A DNA stretch of 64,000 bases from Aeromonas tecta (GCF_000820185.1 NZ_CDCA01000037.1:98652-162651); one strand, 5' to 3'. Shown: positions 8,809 through 19,355, counted from the stretch's first letter. Program-made: numbers and translations. The notes: generated from the sequence alone by a model not told the origin.

Positions 8809-9312
8809 TTATAGTTGGACTTTTAAGCTCACATCACCGCGTTCGGCCCGTTCAACCAGGGACAACACGGTCTTCATTTGTTCATCTTGCTTGCCGGCAA
8901 TGCGGCGCACATCGGCCTGACCTACCAGTTCGGCGAGGGTGATGTCCCCGAGGAAACTGGAGATGCGCTCGCTGAGGTCACGCCACAGGGAGTGGGTCAG
9001 ACACTGGGTACCGCCGTGGCAGCCACCCTTGCCGAGACACTTGGTCGCATCGACCGACTCATCGACCGCGGTGATCACCTGACCGACCGAGATCTCGCCA
9101 GGGGCCAGACCGAGGCGATAACCGCCGCCGGGGCCACGCACGCTGCTCACCAGGCCATGCTTGCGCAGACGGGCGAACAGTTGCTCCAGATAGGACAAGG
9201 AGATGCCCTGGCGCTCTGAAATATCGGCAAGGGGCACGGGCCCCTGCTCTGCATGCAACGCCACGTCGAGCATGGCGGTCACTGCGTAACGTCCTTTTGA
9301 GGTCAGTCTCAT
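8809..9312 (-). CDS. iscR: Fe-S-sensing transcriptional regulator IscR
   Basis: A 167-residue Rrf2-family repressor and activator. An N-terminal winged helix ([16 protein letters not shown]) is followed by the [2Fe-2S] ligand cluster region [17 protein letters not shown], with three cysteines and the histidine ligand spaced as in E. coli. The holo form represses its own operon at type-1 sites; two such sites lie directly upstream (9358-9407). First gene of the isc operon. Confidence 0.98.
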   Translation of the reverse strand: MRLTSKGRYAVTAMLDVALHAEQGPVPLADISERQGISLSYLEQLFARLRKHGLVSSVRGPGGGYRLGLAPGEISVGQVITAVDESVDATKCLGKGGCHGGTQCLTHSLWRDLSERISSFLGDITLAELVGQADVRRIAGKQDEQMKTVLSLVERAERGDVSLKVQL

Positions 9313-9357
9313 ATGCCTTACCGTCTTGCGAACAAATCAATATGGGCACATGATCAC

Positions 9358-9407
9358 ATACCCGACTAAAACAGTCAAGTATATGTCTGAGTAAAACAGT
9401 CGGGATT
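9358..9407 (-). promoter_or_regulatory. Two abutting IscR type-1 sites and the isc promoter
   Basis: The 25-bp block 9358-9382 fits the IscR type-1 consensus (ATASYYGACT-RWWWY-AGTCRRSTAT) at essentially every position. The next 25 bp, 9383-9407, fit it with several mismatches (core GAGT-AAAAC-AGTC). A TTGACT hexamer on the minus strand (9373-9378) inside the first site is the likely -35 of the iscR promoter; the -10 is not clear to me. Holo-IscR binding here would repress the operon. Site recognition rests on the known consensus. Confidence 0.85.
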
Positions 9408-10131
9408 AATCTTGCGGCTTGGGTTTGTGAACCGAGGTGAGAATACCGCGTAAAATGTTCAGTTCAACCACTTCCGGCCGGGCGCGATTGAACAGGCGAC
9501 GCAGCTTGCTCATCACATGACCGGGATGCTCTTCGGTGATAAAACCCGTCTTGAGCAGAGTCTGCTGCAAATGCTGATAAAAGCCTTCCAGTTGTTCGGC
9601 ACTGGGATAATCAGTTCGCTCTTCTTCCATCTCGGGGGCCTGCTCCTGCAACCAGCGCATCCGCACTTCGTAGCAGAGGGTCTGCACCGCCATGGCCAGA
9701 TTGAGGGAGCTGTAATCCGGGTTGGCCGGGATGGCCACATGGTAATGGCACTTTTGCAGCTCATCGTTGGTGAGACCGGTACGTTCACGGCCAAACACCA
9801 GGGCGACCGGGTGCTGCATGCCTTCCACCACCAGCTTTTCACCGGCTTCGCGGGGATCCAGCATGGGCCAGCTCAGGGTGCGGGAACGGGCACTGGTACC
9901 GATGACCAAGCCACAGTCGGCAATGGCTTCATCCAGGGTCGAGACGATGCGGGCATTGGCCAGCACATCGCTGGCGCCTGCCGCCAGGGCCGCGGCGTTG
10001 TCATCTGGCTGTTCTTGCGGATCGACCAATACCAACTGGGTCAGCCCCATGGTCTTCATGGCCCGCGCCGCGGACCCCATGTTGCCGGGGTGAGAGGTAT
10101 TTACCAATACGATACGAATCTGATCCAACAT
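9406..10131 (-). CDS. trmJ: tRNA (cytidine/uridine-32 2'-O) methyltransferase TrmJ
   Basis: A 241-residue SPOUT methyltransferase that 2'-O-methylates position 32 of several tRNAs using SAM. The N-terminal domain contains [17 protein letters not shown], and the knot region contains [16 protein letters not shown] and [17 protein letters not shown], the three SPOUT motifs. A C-terminal helical extension follows. It lies directly upstream of iscR in the same direction, as in E. coli. The neighbour suhB, which sits divergently next to trmJ in E. coli, is instead more than 51 kb away at 61790. Confidence 0.95.
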   Translation of the reverse strand: MLDQIRIVLVNTSHPGNMGSAARAMKTMGLTQLVLVDPQEQPDDNAAALAAGASDVLANARIVSTLDEAIADCGLVIGTSARSRTLSWPMLDPREAGEKLVVEGMQHPVALVFGRERTGLTNDELQKCHYHVAIPANPDYSSLNLAMAVQTLCYEVRMRWLQEQAPEMEEERTDYPSAEQLEGFYQHLQQTLLKTGFITEEHPGHVMSKLRRLFNRARPEVVELNILRGILTSVHKPKPQD

Positions 10132-10316
10132 GCCCAGTCAATCTTCCGTCAAAAATGGCGCGCAATTGTAACATAACCAATCGCTATTTTGGCACCGGTT
10201 CTGGCGTCACATTTCAGAACAAAAATGGCGGTTCGTATAACCAAGCAGCCTGAGCGCGGAGAAAGGCCGGACTAACCTTAAAGAGTGCAAGGTGTATCAC
10301 CCGGAGTCGCCGTCTC

Positions 10317-10733
10317 ATGCTTCCCTCCTGGCTCTACGAACAGCTGCCTAACTTTTACCTGCTGTTATCCGCAGGATTGCTGCTGTTCGCCCACAGCCCG
10401 CTGCTCTGGTTGGCAGCATCCCTGCTGTTCGTCGCAGGCGCACTCGTCTGGATGATGCGCTCCAACTACCGACGCACCGATCTGGTCATCTTTCCGGCCA
10501 GCCACTGGTTTCAACCGGAATGGTACTACGAGGCCCTGCCCTTCCTGTGGCTGGCGCTGGGGCTCTTGCTGCTGCGCCTGCCTGATACCCCGGCGCTGCT
10601 CGCCCTGTTGCCCTGCCTATGGGGCAGCCGTTGCCTGTGGGCCCGGCGGCGCCATCGTCATCACACCCAGGGTCTAGCGTTGCAGCTGAGGCGCAGTTCA
10701 GGCCGCCGGCGCGGGCACCGGATCCTGCGCTGA
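10317..10733 (+). CDS. Small hydrophobic membrane protein of unknown function
   Basis: A 138-residue protein. Four hydrophobic segments can be seen (about 15-30, 32-48, 73-88, 91-104), followed by a strongly basic tail rich in Arg and His. I do not recognise the family. A weak ribosome site (CGGAG) precedes the ATG. It is divergent from trmJ and its last 36 bp overlap the 3' end of ubiT on the other strand, so the real stop may differ in relatives. Hydrophobic composition and a long frame support coding, but the function is unknown. Confidence 0.6.
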   Translation: MLPSWLYEQLPNFYLLLSAGLLLFAHSPLLWLAASLLFVAGALVWMMRSNYRRTDLVIFPASHWFQPEWYYEALPFLWLALGLLLLRLPDTPALLALLPCLWGSRCLWARRRHRHHTQGLALQLRRSSGRRRGHRILR

Positions 10734-11213
10734 GCGGGCTCGCTCCACCAGGGTCGCCAAGTCCATCAAGGGATACTTCATCAGGCTGGGCAAGGCGTCG
10801 AGATCCAGGCTGTCCATCAGGTTCTTCACCTCGAGTCCAAGCTCGGTATCCCCCTCAATTTTCAGCTTGCGCTGGAAGAACAGCGAGTCGGGATCCTCCC
10901 GGCGGGCGGCGATCAGGATAAGATCCTGGCTGTTGCCACTAAAGCAGACGTCTGCACGCTCACAGTCACGGCTTACTACCAATTTGCCCTCTCGCTCGCT
11001 GATAAACCAGCACAGCTCGAGATCCAGCACCTCGACCTTGAGCCACTTGCCCGCCAGGAAGTCAAAATCACCGTCCGCGATGGCCTCCTTGAACACCTGT
11101 GCCAACAGCGTCTCCATCAGATTTTGTTGCAGAGTGAATGGCACCAGTTTGAGGGGACGACGCAAGAGACGGGGTGCCTGTTCGACCAGGCGACGTTGCA
11201 GTTGTTGAAACAC
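10698..11213 (-). CDS. ubiT: Ubiquinone biosynthesis accessory factor UbiT (SCP2 domain)
   Basis: A 171-residue SCP2 (sterol-carrier-like) lipid-binding protein, YhbT in older naming. UbiT takes part with UbiU and UbiV in O2-independent ubiquinone synthesis, probably by binding the hydrophobic intermediates. The lipid-binding core holds FDFLAGKWLKVEVLDL and the C-terminal FFQRKLKIEGDTELGLEVKNLMDSLD, typical of the SCP2 fold. I choose a GTG start at 11213 because GGGAG lies 6-7 nt upstream; an ATG start 11 codons earlier is possible. It is divergent from ubiU, sharing a roughly 190-bp promoter region. Confidence 0.9.
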   Translation of the reverse strand: MFQQLQRRLVEQAPRLLRRPLKLVPFTLQQNLMETLLAQVFKEAIADGDFDFLAGKWLKVEVLDLELCWFISEREGKLVVSRDCERADVCFSGNSQDLILIAARREDPDSLFFQRKLKIEGDTELGLEVKNLMDSLDLDALPSLMKYPLMDLATLVERARSAQDPVPAPAA

Positions 11214-11403
11214 GATAAACTCCCAGTTTTTTGCGCATTCAAGCACAGCGCCGGGAGCAGGATCCTGTTGAAAATCAAACTTGTGCCCACTTACCTCAAG
11301 AAGGGTAAAGCCACCTAAAGCTGCCTCAGGTCAAAAAGCGGGGGCGCATGGGTGCATACAATCGGGCCACTTTTTGCATTTTTGCCCTCTCGGAGCGTAC
11401 CCG
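11214..11403. promoter_or_regulatory. Divergent promoter region of ubiT and ubiU
   Basis: About 190 bp between the two start codons must drive both directions. I found no clear FNR box (TTGAT-N4-ATCAA): the nearest match, around TTGAAAATCAA at 11268-11278, has wrong spacing. No firm -35/-10 assignment is possible by eye. Confidence 0.5.
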
Positions 11404-12399
11404 ATGGAATTACTCTGCCCGGCAGGCAGCCTGCCGGCACTGAAAACGGCCGTGGATAACGGCGCCGATGCGGTCTATATCGGCTTCAAGGATGACACCA
11501 ACGCCCGCCATTTTGCCGGCCTCAACTTCACCGACAGCAAGCTGGAGAAGGCGGTGGACTACGTGCACCAGCATGGCCGCAAGCTGCACATCGCCATCAA
11601 CACCTTCGCCCACCCGGGCTCCGATGCGAGGTGGAAGCAGGCGGTGGACCGCGGCGCGGCGCTCGGCGCCGATGCGCTGATCATCGCCGATCTCGCCGTG
11701 CTCGATTACGCCAGTCGCCAGTACCCCGACATGGAGCTGCATGTGTCGGTGCAGGCCAGTGCCACCAACGCCGCCGCCATTCGCTTCTACCAGCAGCACT
11801 TCAACGTCGGCCGGGTGGTGTTGCCACGGGTGCTCTCCATGCATCAGGTCAGGCAGCTCGCCCGCGAGACCGATGTCGGCCTCGAGGTGTTTGCCTTTGG
11901 CAGCCTCTGCATCATGGCGGAGGGGCGCTGCTATCTCTCCTCCTACATGACCGGCGAGAGCCCCAACACCGTCGGTGCCTGCTCGCCGGCCAAGTTCGTG
12001 CGCTGGGAAGAGACCCCGAGCGGCCTCGAGTCCCGCTTGAACGAGGTGCTGATCGACCGCTACGGCCCCGGTGAAAATGCCGGTTACCCGACCCTGTGCA
12101 AGGGCCGCTTCGAGGTGGATGGCCAGACCTACCACGCCCTGGAGGAGCCGACCAGCCTCAACACCCTTGGCCTCTTGCCCGAGCTGTTCCAGAGCGGGAT
12201 CCAGTCGGTCAAGATCGAGGGACGCCAGCGCAGCCCCGCCTACGTGGAGCAGGTGACCCGGGTTTGGCGCGCCGCCATCGACAGCTATAAAGCCAATCCC
12301 GACGCCTACAGCGTCAAGGCTGAATGGGATGCCCAGCTCGCCCGCGTCTCCGAAGGCAGCCAGACCACCCTCGGCGCCTACCACCGCAAGTGGCAATAA
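11404..12399 (+). CDS. ubiU: O2-independent ubiquinone hydroxylase subunit UbiU (U32 family)
   Basis: A 331-residue member of peptidase family U32. UbiU and UbiV form a 4Fe-4S heterodimer needed for the hydroxylation steps of ubiquinone synthesis without oxygen (prephenate is the oxygen source in E. coli). The start MELLCPAGSLPALKTAVDNGADAVYIG is the U32 signature. The cluster cysteines are visible in SLCIMAEGRCYLSS, GACSPAKF and PTLCKGRF. The upstream in-frame codons lack family sequence, so I start at 11404. It is followed by a 22-codon frame and ubiV. Confidence 0.95.
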   Translation: MELLCPAGSLPALKTAVDNGADAVYIGFKDDTNARHFAGLNFTDSKLEKAVDYVHQHGRKLHIAINTFAHPGSDARWKQAVDRGAALGADALIIADLAVLDYASRQYPDMELHVSVQASATNAAAIRFYQQHFNVGRVVLPRVLSMHQVRQLARETDVGLEVFAFGSLCIMAEGRCYLSSYMTGESPNTVGACSPAKFVRWEETPSGLESRLNEVLIDRYGPGENAGYPTLCKGRFEVDGQTYHALEEPTSLNTLGLLPELFQSGIQSVKIEGRQRSPAYVEQVTRVWRAAIDSYKANPDAYSVKAEWDAQLARVSEGSQTTLGAYHRKWQ

Positions 12400-12410
12400 G
12401 GAGAGGCCCC

Positions 12411-12479
12411 ATGTCCCGCTCTCTCAGACAAGACGGCAATATCTTCCACTGCCAGCATGACGGCAAGGAGCACAACTAA
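12411..12479 (+). CDS. 22-residue open frame coupled to ubiV
   Basis: This short frame (MSRSLRQDGNIFHCQHDGKEHN) lies between ubiU and ubiV. Its ATG has a strong ribosome site (AAGGAG, 8-9 nt upstream, partly inside the ubiU stop region), and its TAA overlaps the ubiV ATG (TAATG at 12477-12481). The layout suggests a translated leader that feeds ribosomes to ubiV, or a real micro-protein; it holds one Cys and three His residues. Function unknown. Conservation was not tested. Confidence 0.55.
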   Translation: MSRSLRQDGNIFHCQHDGKEHN

Positions 12480-13351
12480 TGCAATTTTCTCTCGGGCCCA
12501 TTCTCTTCTACTGGCCCAAGGCCGACACCCAGGCCTTCTACGAGGCCGCGGCCCAGAGTCAGGCCGACATCCTCTATCTCGGGGAAACGGTGTGCAGCAA
12601 GCGCCGTGAACTGAAAGTGGATGACTGGATTGCCCTGGCGCAACAGGTGGCCGCATCGGGCAAACAGGTGGTGCTCTCCACCCTGGCACTCATCTCGGCA
12701 CCCTCTGAGCTCAAAGAGGTCAAACGGCTGGTGGACAACGGCAGCCTGCTGATCGAGGCCAACGATCTGGGCACCGTTCAGCTCGCCCGCGAGGCCGGTT
12801 TGCCGTTTGTCTGCGGCCCGGCCATCAATGCCTACAACGCCGATGTGCTGCGCATGCTGCTAAAAAGCGGGATGCAGCGTTGGGTGATGCCGGTGGAGCT
12901 GTCGCGCGACTGGCTAGTGCAGCTCAATCAGGATCTGGGCCCGGCCCGCCGCCAGTTCGAAGTGGAGGTGTTTGCCTATGGCCATCTGCCGCTGGCCTAC
13001 TCGGCGCGTTGCTTCACCGCCCGCTCCCTCGACAAGCCCAAAGACAACTGCGAGCTCGCCTGCATCCACTACCCCACCGGGCGCCTCGCCAGCAGCCGCG
13101 AGGGACAGAAGGTGTTCAACCTCAATGGCATCCAAACCCAGTCCGGCTACTGCTACAACCTCGGTAACGAGCTGGCCAGCATGGAAGGTCTGGTGGACGT
13201 GGTGCGCCTCTCCCCCGAAGGGATGGAGACGCTCGATATGCTCGCTCGCTTCAAGGCCAATGCTCAGGGCCAGGCTCCCCTGCCCCTGCAGCAGGAGCGA
13301 GACTGCAACGGTTACTGGCGCCAGATCCCCGGCATGAGCCTGGTGGAATAA
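12479..13351 (+). CDS. ubiV: O2-independent ubiquinone hydroxylase subunit UbiV (U32 family)
   Basis: A 290-residue U32 protein, partner of UbiU in anaerobic ubiquinone hydroxylation. The four cluster cysteines are visible: Cys39 in GETVCSKRR, Cys178 in YSARCFTAR, and Cys191 and Cys195 in DNCELACIHYP, nearly the same positions as in E. coli UbiV. The start codon overlaps the stop of a 22-codon upstream frame, and AAGGAG lies at a suitable distance. The gene ends about 28 bp before a bidirectional terminator shared with nlpI. Confidence 0.95.
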   Translation: MQFSLGPILFYWPKADTQAFYEAAAQSQADILYLGETVCSKRRELKVDDWIALAQQVAASGKQVVLSTLALISAPSELKEVKRLVDNGSLLIEANDLGTVQLAREAGLPFVCGPAINAYNADVLRMLLKSGMQRWVMPVELSRDWLVQLNQDLGPARRQFEVEVFAYGHLPLAYSARCFTARSLDKPKDNCELACIHYPTGRLASSREGQKVFNLNGIQTQSGYCYNLGNELASMEGLVDVVRLSPEGMETLDMLARFKANAQGQAPLPLQQERDCNGYWRQIPGMSLVE

Positions 13352-13379
13352 CGCAGCCAAACTCCAACATTCAGATAGC

Positions 13380-13407
13380 AAAAAGGCCTCATCAAGAGGC
13401 CTTTTTT
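13380..13407. terminator. Bidirectional terminator between ubiV and nlpI
   Basis: AAAAAGGCCTC and GAGGCCTTTTT form an 11-bp stem around a 5-nt loop, with T-runs in both directions. It can serve the converging ubiV and nlpI transcripts. Confidence 0.9.
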
Positions 13408-13427
13408 ACATCACTGAAAGCACGGCC

Positions 13428-14372
13428 TCAGGAGGCTTGCTTGTTGCTCTTGCCCTGGGCACTGGCACCCGGCGGCAGCGGCTTGCGCGCCATCAGCTCC
13501 AGCTCGAGCAGGGCGTAGCGATGCTCGATGAAGTCATAGACGTTGTTGGCGAGCGCCAGCTTGAAGTAGCTGATGGCTTCCTTGCGGTTGCCCCTGGCCA
13601 GTTCAAACTTGCCGAGGTAGAAGTAGGTTTCACACAGGCGCTCTGCCAGCTCCCGGTTATCCTTCACCCCTTTCACCACGTTGCCCATCAGCTGGGTGGC
13701 ATTGATCTCGCCGGTATAGAGGCGCACCAGATCCCAGTTCCAAGCATCGTCATCATACTTGTTGAGCCGCTCGCGCATCCGGCTCATGGCCGCCGGGGCG
13801 TTGAGCTTCTGCTCGGCCAGATAGAGCCAGAGCACCCGATAAGGATCTTCCGGCTGCGCCTCGTAGAAACGCTTCATGTCGGCGGCAGCCAGCTCGGGGC
13901 GATTACCGTAATAGAGCGCTATGCCACGGTTGAGGTAGGCATAGTCATAATCCGGTGCCAGCTCGAGGGCCGAATCGAATGCCTCATAGGCCTCGTCATA
14001 GTTCTGTTGCTGAACCAGATAGACACCGATGAAGTTGTAGGCCTCGGCAAAATCGGGTTTCTCGCGCAGGGCGCGGTTGAAATCCAATCTGGCCAGGGAA
14101 CGCAACCCGACCCGGTCAAACACCACGGCACGCTCATAAAACAGTTCGGCCCGCTGCTCTGTGGTCAATTCCATTTCACTGAGCATCTGCCCGAGTCGCG
14201 CCAGCGCCAACTCGCTCTGGTAAGAGACCTGCAAAGGGGTCGCCAATACCAGTGAAGCGGGTTGCGGCTTGGGAACCTGAGGAGCTTCAACCTGACTGCT
14301 ACTGCTGCATCCCCACATGGGGAGCAACAACAGGATACCCGTGAGGTATCCAATCCCTTTCCTGACGTTCAA
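13428..14372 (-). CDS. nlpI: Lipoprotein NlpI with TPR repeats
   Basis: A 314-residue outer-membrane lipoprotein. A signal peptide ends in a lipobox (LPMWGC), so the mature protein would begin with the lipidated Cys near residue 22. Tetratricopeptide repeats follow, clearest in FAEAYNFIGVYLVQQQNYDEAYEAFDSA-like sequence (about 110-150). In E. coli NlpI acts as an adaptor for the protease Prc and organises cell-wall hydrolase complexes. E. coli NlpI is slightly shorter (294). Here it stands next to ubiV rather than pnp. Confidence 0.93.
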   Translation of the reverse strand: MNVRKGIGYLTGILLLLPMWGCSSSSQVEAPQVPKPQPASLVLATPLQVSYQSELALARLGQMLSEMELTTEQRAELFYERAVVFDRVGLRSLARLDFNRALREKPDFAEAYNFIGVYLVQQQNYDEAYEAFDSALELAPDYDYAYLNRGIALYYGNRPELAAADMKRFYEAQPEDPYRVLWLYLAEQKLNAPAAMSRMRERLNKYDDDAWNWDLVRLYTGEINATQLMGNVVKGVKDNRELAERLCETYFYLGKFELARGNRKEAISYFKLALANNVYDFIEHRYALLELELMARKPLPPGASAQGKSNKQAS

Positions 14373-14461
14373 TGAACACTCCGACGCTTACGCTTGACCC
14401 GCATATGGTAAAGGTCAGCCGCCACTTTGTCATGTGGCGCAACCTCTATCCTTCAAATAAA

Positions 14462-14830
14462 TCAGGATTCGACAGGGTATCCGGCATCACTCCAACCACG
14501 AAAGCCCCCATCGACACTGACCACTCGGGTATAACCCATCTTCTGCAAGTTGTCAGTGGCGAGGATGGAGCGAAATCCCCCACCACAATAGAGGTAGAGC
14601 TCGGTGGCAGGATCCGGATAGCGGGTCTCGATGTCGCGTTCGATCACGCCACGGCCCAGGTATTCGGCTCCCGGCAGATGGCCCTTGGCCCACTCGCTCT
14701 CTTCACGCACATCGATCAGATGGAAGGGTCGGCCCTCATCCTGCCATCGCTTGATCTGGTGCACGTCTGTCTCTGTCACCTGGGCGCGAATGGCCTCTAC
14801 CAAGGCCAGAAAACGGGGATTGTGTTGCAT
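14462..14830 (-). CDS. Rhodanese-domain sulfurtransferase
   Basis: A single-domain rhodanese of 122 residues when started at MQHNPRFLALVEAIR, where AAGGAG lies 7 nt upstream; an upstream ATG would add 15 residues without family sequence. It probably moves sulfane sulfur in the cytoplasm. The active-site loop YCGGGFRS contains the catalytic Cys, and the conserved HLIDVREESEWAKGHLPGA and GGFRGW motifs flank it. Family membership is clear; substrate and partners are not. It is probably a single-gene unit between nlpI and secF. Confidence 0.88.
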   Translation of the reverse strand: MQHNPRFLALVEAIRAQVTETDVHQIKRWQDEGRPFHLIDVREESEWAKGHLPGAEYLGRGVIERDIETRYPDPATELYLYCGGGFRSILATDNLQKMGYTRVVSVDGGFRGWSDAGYPVES

Positions 14831-14900
14831 GGTTTGCTCCTTGCTCTCGCGCATGTTGCCAATGATGGGGAGCATAATGACTCACCCGGGCCATAAGAGA

Positions 14901-14922
14901 AAGGGCGCCTTGTGGCGCCCTT
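14901..14922 (-). terminator. Terminator-like hairpin after secF
   Basis: AAGGGCGCC and GGCGCCCTT form a 9-bp perfect stem with a 4-nt loop just after the secF stop. The T-run on the minus strand is interrupted, so termination strength is uncertain. Confidence 0.65.
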
Positions 14923-14927
14923 GTCGG

Positions 14928-15875
14928 TTACGGCAGGATCTCTTGCTGATCCGCGCCCTCTTTTTCCACCTGGGTCGGCAGCATGTGCTCCCGCTTGACC
15001 CCAAAGAACATGGCGGATGCACTCGCCACATAGATGGAGGAGTAGGTCCCGAAGGCCACCCCGATCACCATGGCGATGGCAAAACCGTGGATCAGCGGAC
15101 CGCCCTTGAGCAGCAGCGCTACCACCACCACGAAGGTCAAGCCCGAGGTGATGATGGTCCGGCTCAGGGTCTCGGTCATGGAGAGATCCATGATCTCGGC
15201 GGTATCGCCCTTGCGCACCTTGCGGAAGTTCTCCCGCAGGCGGTCGAACACGACGATGGTGTCGTTCAACGAGTAACCCACCAGGGTCATCAGCGCCGCC
15301 AGCACGGTCAAATCGAACTCGTACTGGAAGTAGGCGAAGATGCCGAGGGTGATGATCACATCGTGCGCCAGGGAGAGGATCCCCCCCATGGCCAGACGCC
15401 ATTCGAAGCGCACCGCCACGTAGGCCAGAATACAGAGGATGGAGGCCAACATGGCCAGCGCCCCGTCTGTCGCCAGTTCGTCACCCACTGAAGGACCGAC
15501 GAACTCGACCCGCTTGAGCACGGCGCTCTCATCGATCAGCTTGGCAGCCGCCAACACTTCGTTGCCTTGCTGTTCGACCTTGACCCCTTCTTTCGGGGAC
15601 ATGCGCACCAACACGTCGCGGCTGGAGCCGAAGAATTGCAGGGTGGCCCCTTCAATCTTCTGCTGATCCAGTGCATCGTGCATCTTGTCCAGGCTCACCG
15701 ATTGCTGGAACCCCACCTCGATGGTGGTACCACCGGTGAAGTCCAGTCCCCAGTTCAGGCCCCGATCGAACAGGCAGAACAGGGCGAGCATCGTCAGCAG
15801 GGCAGAGAACACCATTCCCGACTTGGCGAAGCGCATGAAGGGGATGGGCTTTTCAAAATGTAGAATCTGAAACAT
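14928..15875 (-). CDS. secF: Protein translocase subunit SecF
   Basis: A 315-residue inner-membrane protein with six predicted membrane helices. With SecD it uses the proton-motive force to pull proteins out of the SecYEG channel. The family motifs GLDFTGGTTIEVGF after the first helix and VGYSLNDTIVVFDRLREN in the fourth-fifth helix region are visible. A 9-bp gap separates it from secD. The C-terminal tail ends in an acidic and polar segment (VEKEGADQQEILP). Confidence 0.96.
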   Translation of the reverse strand: MFQILHFEKPIPFMRFAKSGMVFSALLTMLALFCLFDRGLNWGLDFTGGTTIEVGFQQSVSLDKMHDALDQQKIEGATLQFFGSSRDVLVRMSPKEGVKVEQQGNEVLAAAKLIDESAVLKRVEFVGPSVGDELATDGALAMLASILCILAYVAVRFEWRLAMGGILSLAHDVIITLGIFAYFQYEFDLTVLAALMTLVGYSLNDTIVVFDRLRENFRKVRKGDTAEIMDLSMTETLSRTIITSGLTFVVVVALLLKGGPLIHGFAIAMVIGVAFGTYSSIYVASASAMFFGVKREHMLPTQVEKEGADQQEILP

Positions 15876-15884
15876 GTCTCTTCC

Positions 15885-17738
15885 TTAGATCGGCAGCTTG
15901 TCGATGCGCCGTCCACCCCAGGCCAGGTTGATAATGGCGCGGGATACCGTGATGGCCGTAAACATGGAGGCGGTCAGACCGATCCCCAGCGTCAGGGCGA
16001 AGCCCTTGATGGCGCCGGTACCGATACCGAACAGGATCACGCAGGTGATGAGCGAGGTGACGTTGGAGTCGGCGATGGTCGAGAAGGCGCGATCAAAGCC
16101 CATGTGAATGGCTTGCTGCACCCCGCGGCCGTTGCGGATCTCTTCACGAATACGCTCGTAGATCAGCACGTTCGCATCCACAGCCATACCAAGCGTCAGC
16201 ACGATACCGGCGATGCCTGGCAGGGTCATGGTGGCCCCCGGGATCATCGACATGATACCGATGATCAGCACCAGGTTCATGGTCAGTGCCAGGTTGGCGA
16301 CCCAACCGAAGGCGCGATAGTAGATCCCCATGAACAGTACGATCACCAGCATGGCCCAGCCGATGGCTTCCATACCGCTGTCGATGTTCTGTTGACCCAG
16401 GCTCGGGCCTATGGTGCGCTCTTCCACGATCTGGATGGGCGCAATCAGGGCACCGGCACGCAGCAGCAGCGCCAGGTTGTGGGCTTCGTTGGCGTTGTCG
16501 ATACCGGTGATGCGGAACTGGCTACCAAGGCGCGACTGGATAGTGGCGACGTTGATCACCTCTTCCTGCTTGCGGAACTTGCGCTTGCCATCCGGACCAG
16601 GCTGACCCACCGGCTTGTACTCGATGAACACGGTCGCCATGCCCTTACCAACGTTGTCCTTGGTAAAGTTGGCCATCTTGTTGCCACCCTGGCCATCGAG
16701 CTTGATGTTGACCTGGGGACGGCTGTATTCATCGAAACCGGACTGGGCACCCACGATGTGGTCACCGGTCAGGATGATGCGCTTTTGCAGCACCACGGGA
16801 CGGCCATTGCGATCGTTGTACACCTTGGAGCTCGGTGGCACCCGACCATCAGCAGCAGCCTGCACATCGGCCGCTTCATCGACCATGTGGAATTCCAGGG
16901 TCGCGGTCGCGCCCAGAATTTCCTTGGCACGGGCGGTGTCCTGGATACCGGGCAGCTCAACCACGATGCGCTCGGCACCCTGTTGTTGCACCAGCGGCTC
17001 GGCCACACCCAGCTCGTTCACCCGGTTACGGATGATGGTGATGTTCTGCTCGAGGGCATACTTCTTCACTTCCTTGATCTTGGCTTCACTCAAGCCAGCC
17101 AGCAGGATGAAGTCATCCCCCTTCTGCTCGGTGGTGAAGGTGAGATCCGGGTTCTGACGGCGCAGGAAAGAAGCCGCCTTGGACTGATCGGCTTCCTCAC
17201 GGAACACGACCTGTACCTGATCACCGACCCGGCGCACGCCGGAGTAACGGATCTTCTGGGTACGCAGCTCGGAGCGGAAATCCTGCACCATCTGCTCTTG
17301 CTGCTTGGTCAGCGCCTCGGCCATGTCCACTTCCATCAGGAAGTGCACACCACCGCGCAGGTCCAGACCCAGCTTGAGCGGTGCCGCGCCAATGGCTTCG
17401 AGCCAGGCGGGCGTGGACGGAGCCAGGTTCAGGGCCGTAATAAAGTTGTCGCCCAGCTTGGCGGCAACGATATCGCGCGCCTTGAGCTGATCTTCGGTGT
17501 TGCTAAAACGGACCAGGATGAAGCCGTGTTCGAACGCCGCATGCTTGACCGGGATCTGAGCCGCCTCGAGCGTCTCCTTCACCAGATCGAGCGTCTCTAG
17601 CTTGACTTCGGCACCGCGGCTGGCAGAGACCTGCAAGGCCGGGTCTTCACCGTAAAGATTGGGGGCTGCATATAGAAAACCGATGGCGATCACGAAGACC
17701 ACCATCAGGTATTTCCACAGCGGATAGCGATTTAACAC
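15885..17738 (-). CDS. secD: Protein translocase subunit SecD
   Basis: A 617-residue inner-membrane protein, normal length. It has one N-terminal helix, a large periplasmic P1 region, and five C-terminal helices. The SecD motif [19 protein letters not shown] lies near residue 125, and the membrane-domain motif [16 protein letters not shown] near 535. It forms the SecDF complex that aids late steps of protein export. It is 18 bp downstream of yajC and 9 bp before secF: a yajC-secD-secF operon. Confidence 0.97.
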   Translation of the reverse strand: MLNRYPLWKYLMVVFVIAIGFLYAAPNLYGEDPALQVSASRGAEVKLETLDLVKETLEAAQIPVKHAAFEHGFILVRFSNTEDQLKARDIVAAKLGDNFITALNLAPSTPAWLEAIGAAPLKLGLDLRGGVHFLMEVDMAEALTKQQEQMVQDFRSELRTQKIRYSGVRRVGDQVQVVFREEADQSKAASFLRRQNPDLTFTTEQKGDDFILLAGLSEAKIKEVKKYALEQNITIIRNRVNELGVAEPLVQQQGAERIVVELPGIQDTARAKEILGATATLEFHMVDEAADVQAAADGRVPPSSKVYNDRNGRPVVLQKRIILTGDHIVGAQSGFDEYSRPQVNIKLDGQGGNKMANFTKDNVGKGMATVFIEYKPVGQPGPDGKRKFRKQEEVINVATIQSRLGSQFRITGIDNANEAHNLALLLRAGALIAPIQIVEERTIGPSLGQQNIDSGMEAIGWAMLVIVLFMGIYYRAFGWVANLALTMNLVLIIGIMSMIPGATMTLPGIAGIVLTLGMAVDANVLIYERIREEIRNGRGVQQAIHMGFDRAFSTIADSNVTSLITCVILFGIGTGAIKGFALTLGIGLTASMFTAITVSRAIINLAWGGRRIDKLPI

Positions 17739-17756
17739 GCTGTGCTCCTCGGGAGA

Positions 17757-18092
17757 TTAAAGGGACTGGATAGAACCCTTGGGCAGAACGGCAGAGACGA
17801 AATCACGCTTGATGGTGACTTGAGTCTGATCATTCAGGGCCAGCACGATGTATTCGCTATCGGTGGAGACTTTGGCAATCTTGCCAACCAGGCCACCGGA
17901 GGTGAGCACTTCATCACCCTTGGCCAGGGAGCTCATCAGGTCACGGTGAGTCTTGGCACGTTTGGCCTGGGGACGGTAGATCATGAAGTAGAAGATAAGG
18001 CCAAACACGGCCAGCATGATGATCATTTCCATGCCACCACCCTGTGCACCGGGAACCGCGCCTTCTGCATATGCCTTGGAGATAATGCTCAT
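17757..18092 (-). CDS. yajC: Sec translocase accessory subunit YajC
   Basis: A 111-residue protein with one membrane helix near the N-terminus (IIMLAVFGLIFYFMIY) and the family hallmark RPQAKRAKTHRDLMSSLAKGDEV right after it. YajC associates with SecDF in the inner membrane. It leads the yajC-secD-secF group and lies 51 bp after tgt, the classic tgt-yajC-secDF order. Confidence 0.97.
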   Translation of the reverse strand: MSIISKAYAEGAVPGAQGGGMEMIIMLAVFGLIFYFMIYRPQAKRAKTHRDLMSSLAKGDEVLTSGGLVGKIAKVSTDSEYIVLALNDQTQVTIKRDFVSAVLPKGSIQSL

Positions 18093-18143
18093 TTAACAAC
18101 CTCTTGTTTGATGTAGATTTGATAACTAGCTGATATATCGTTG

Positions 18144-19292
<1,149 letters not shown>

Positions 19293-19355
19293 TCAGTCAG
19301 AGAAACAGTCTGACAGCAGGGAGCCCGACGGGCCCGATATGGGGATGAGCGCGAC

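Noticed and set aside
11260-11290. Possible FNR box upstream of ubiU
   Set aside because: TTGAAAATCAA has the two halves too close together; with the proper N4 spacing only 3 of 5 positions of the left half match.
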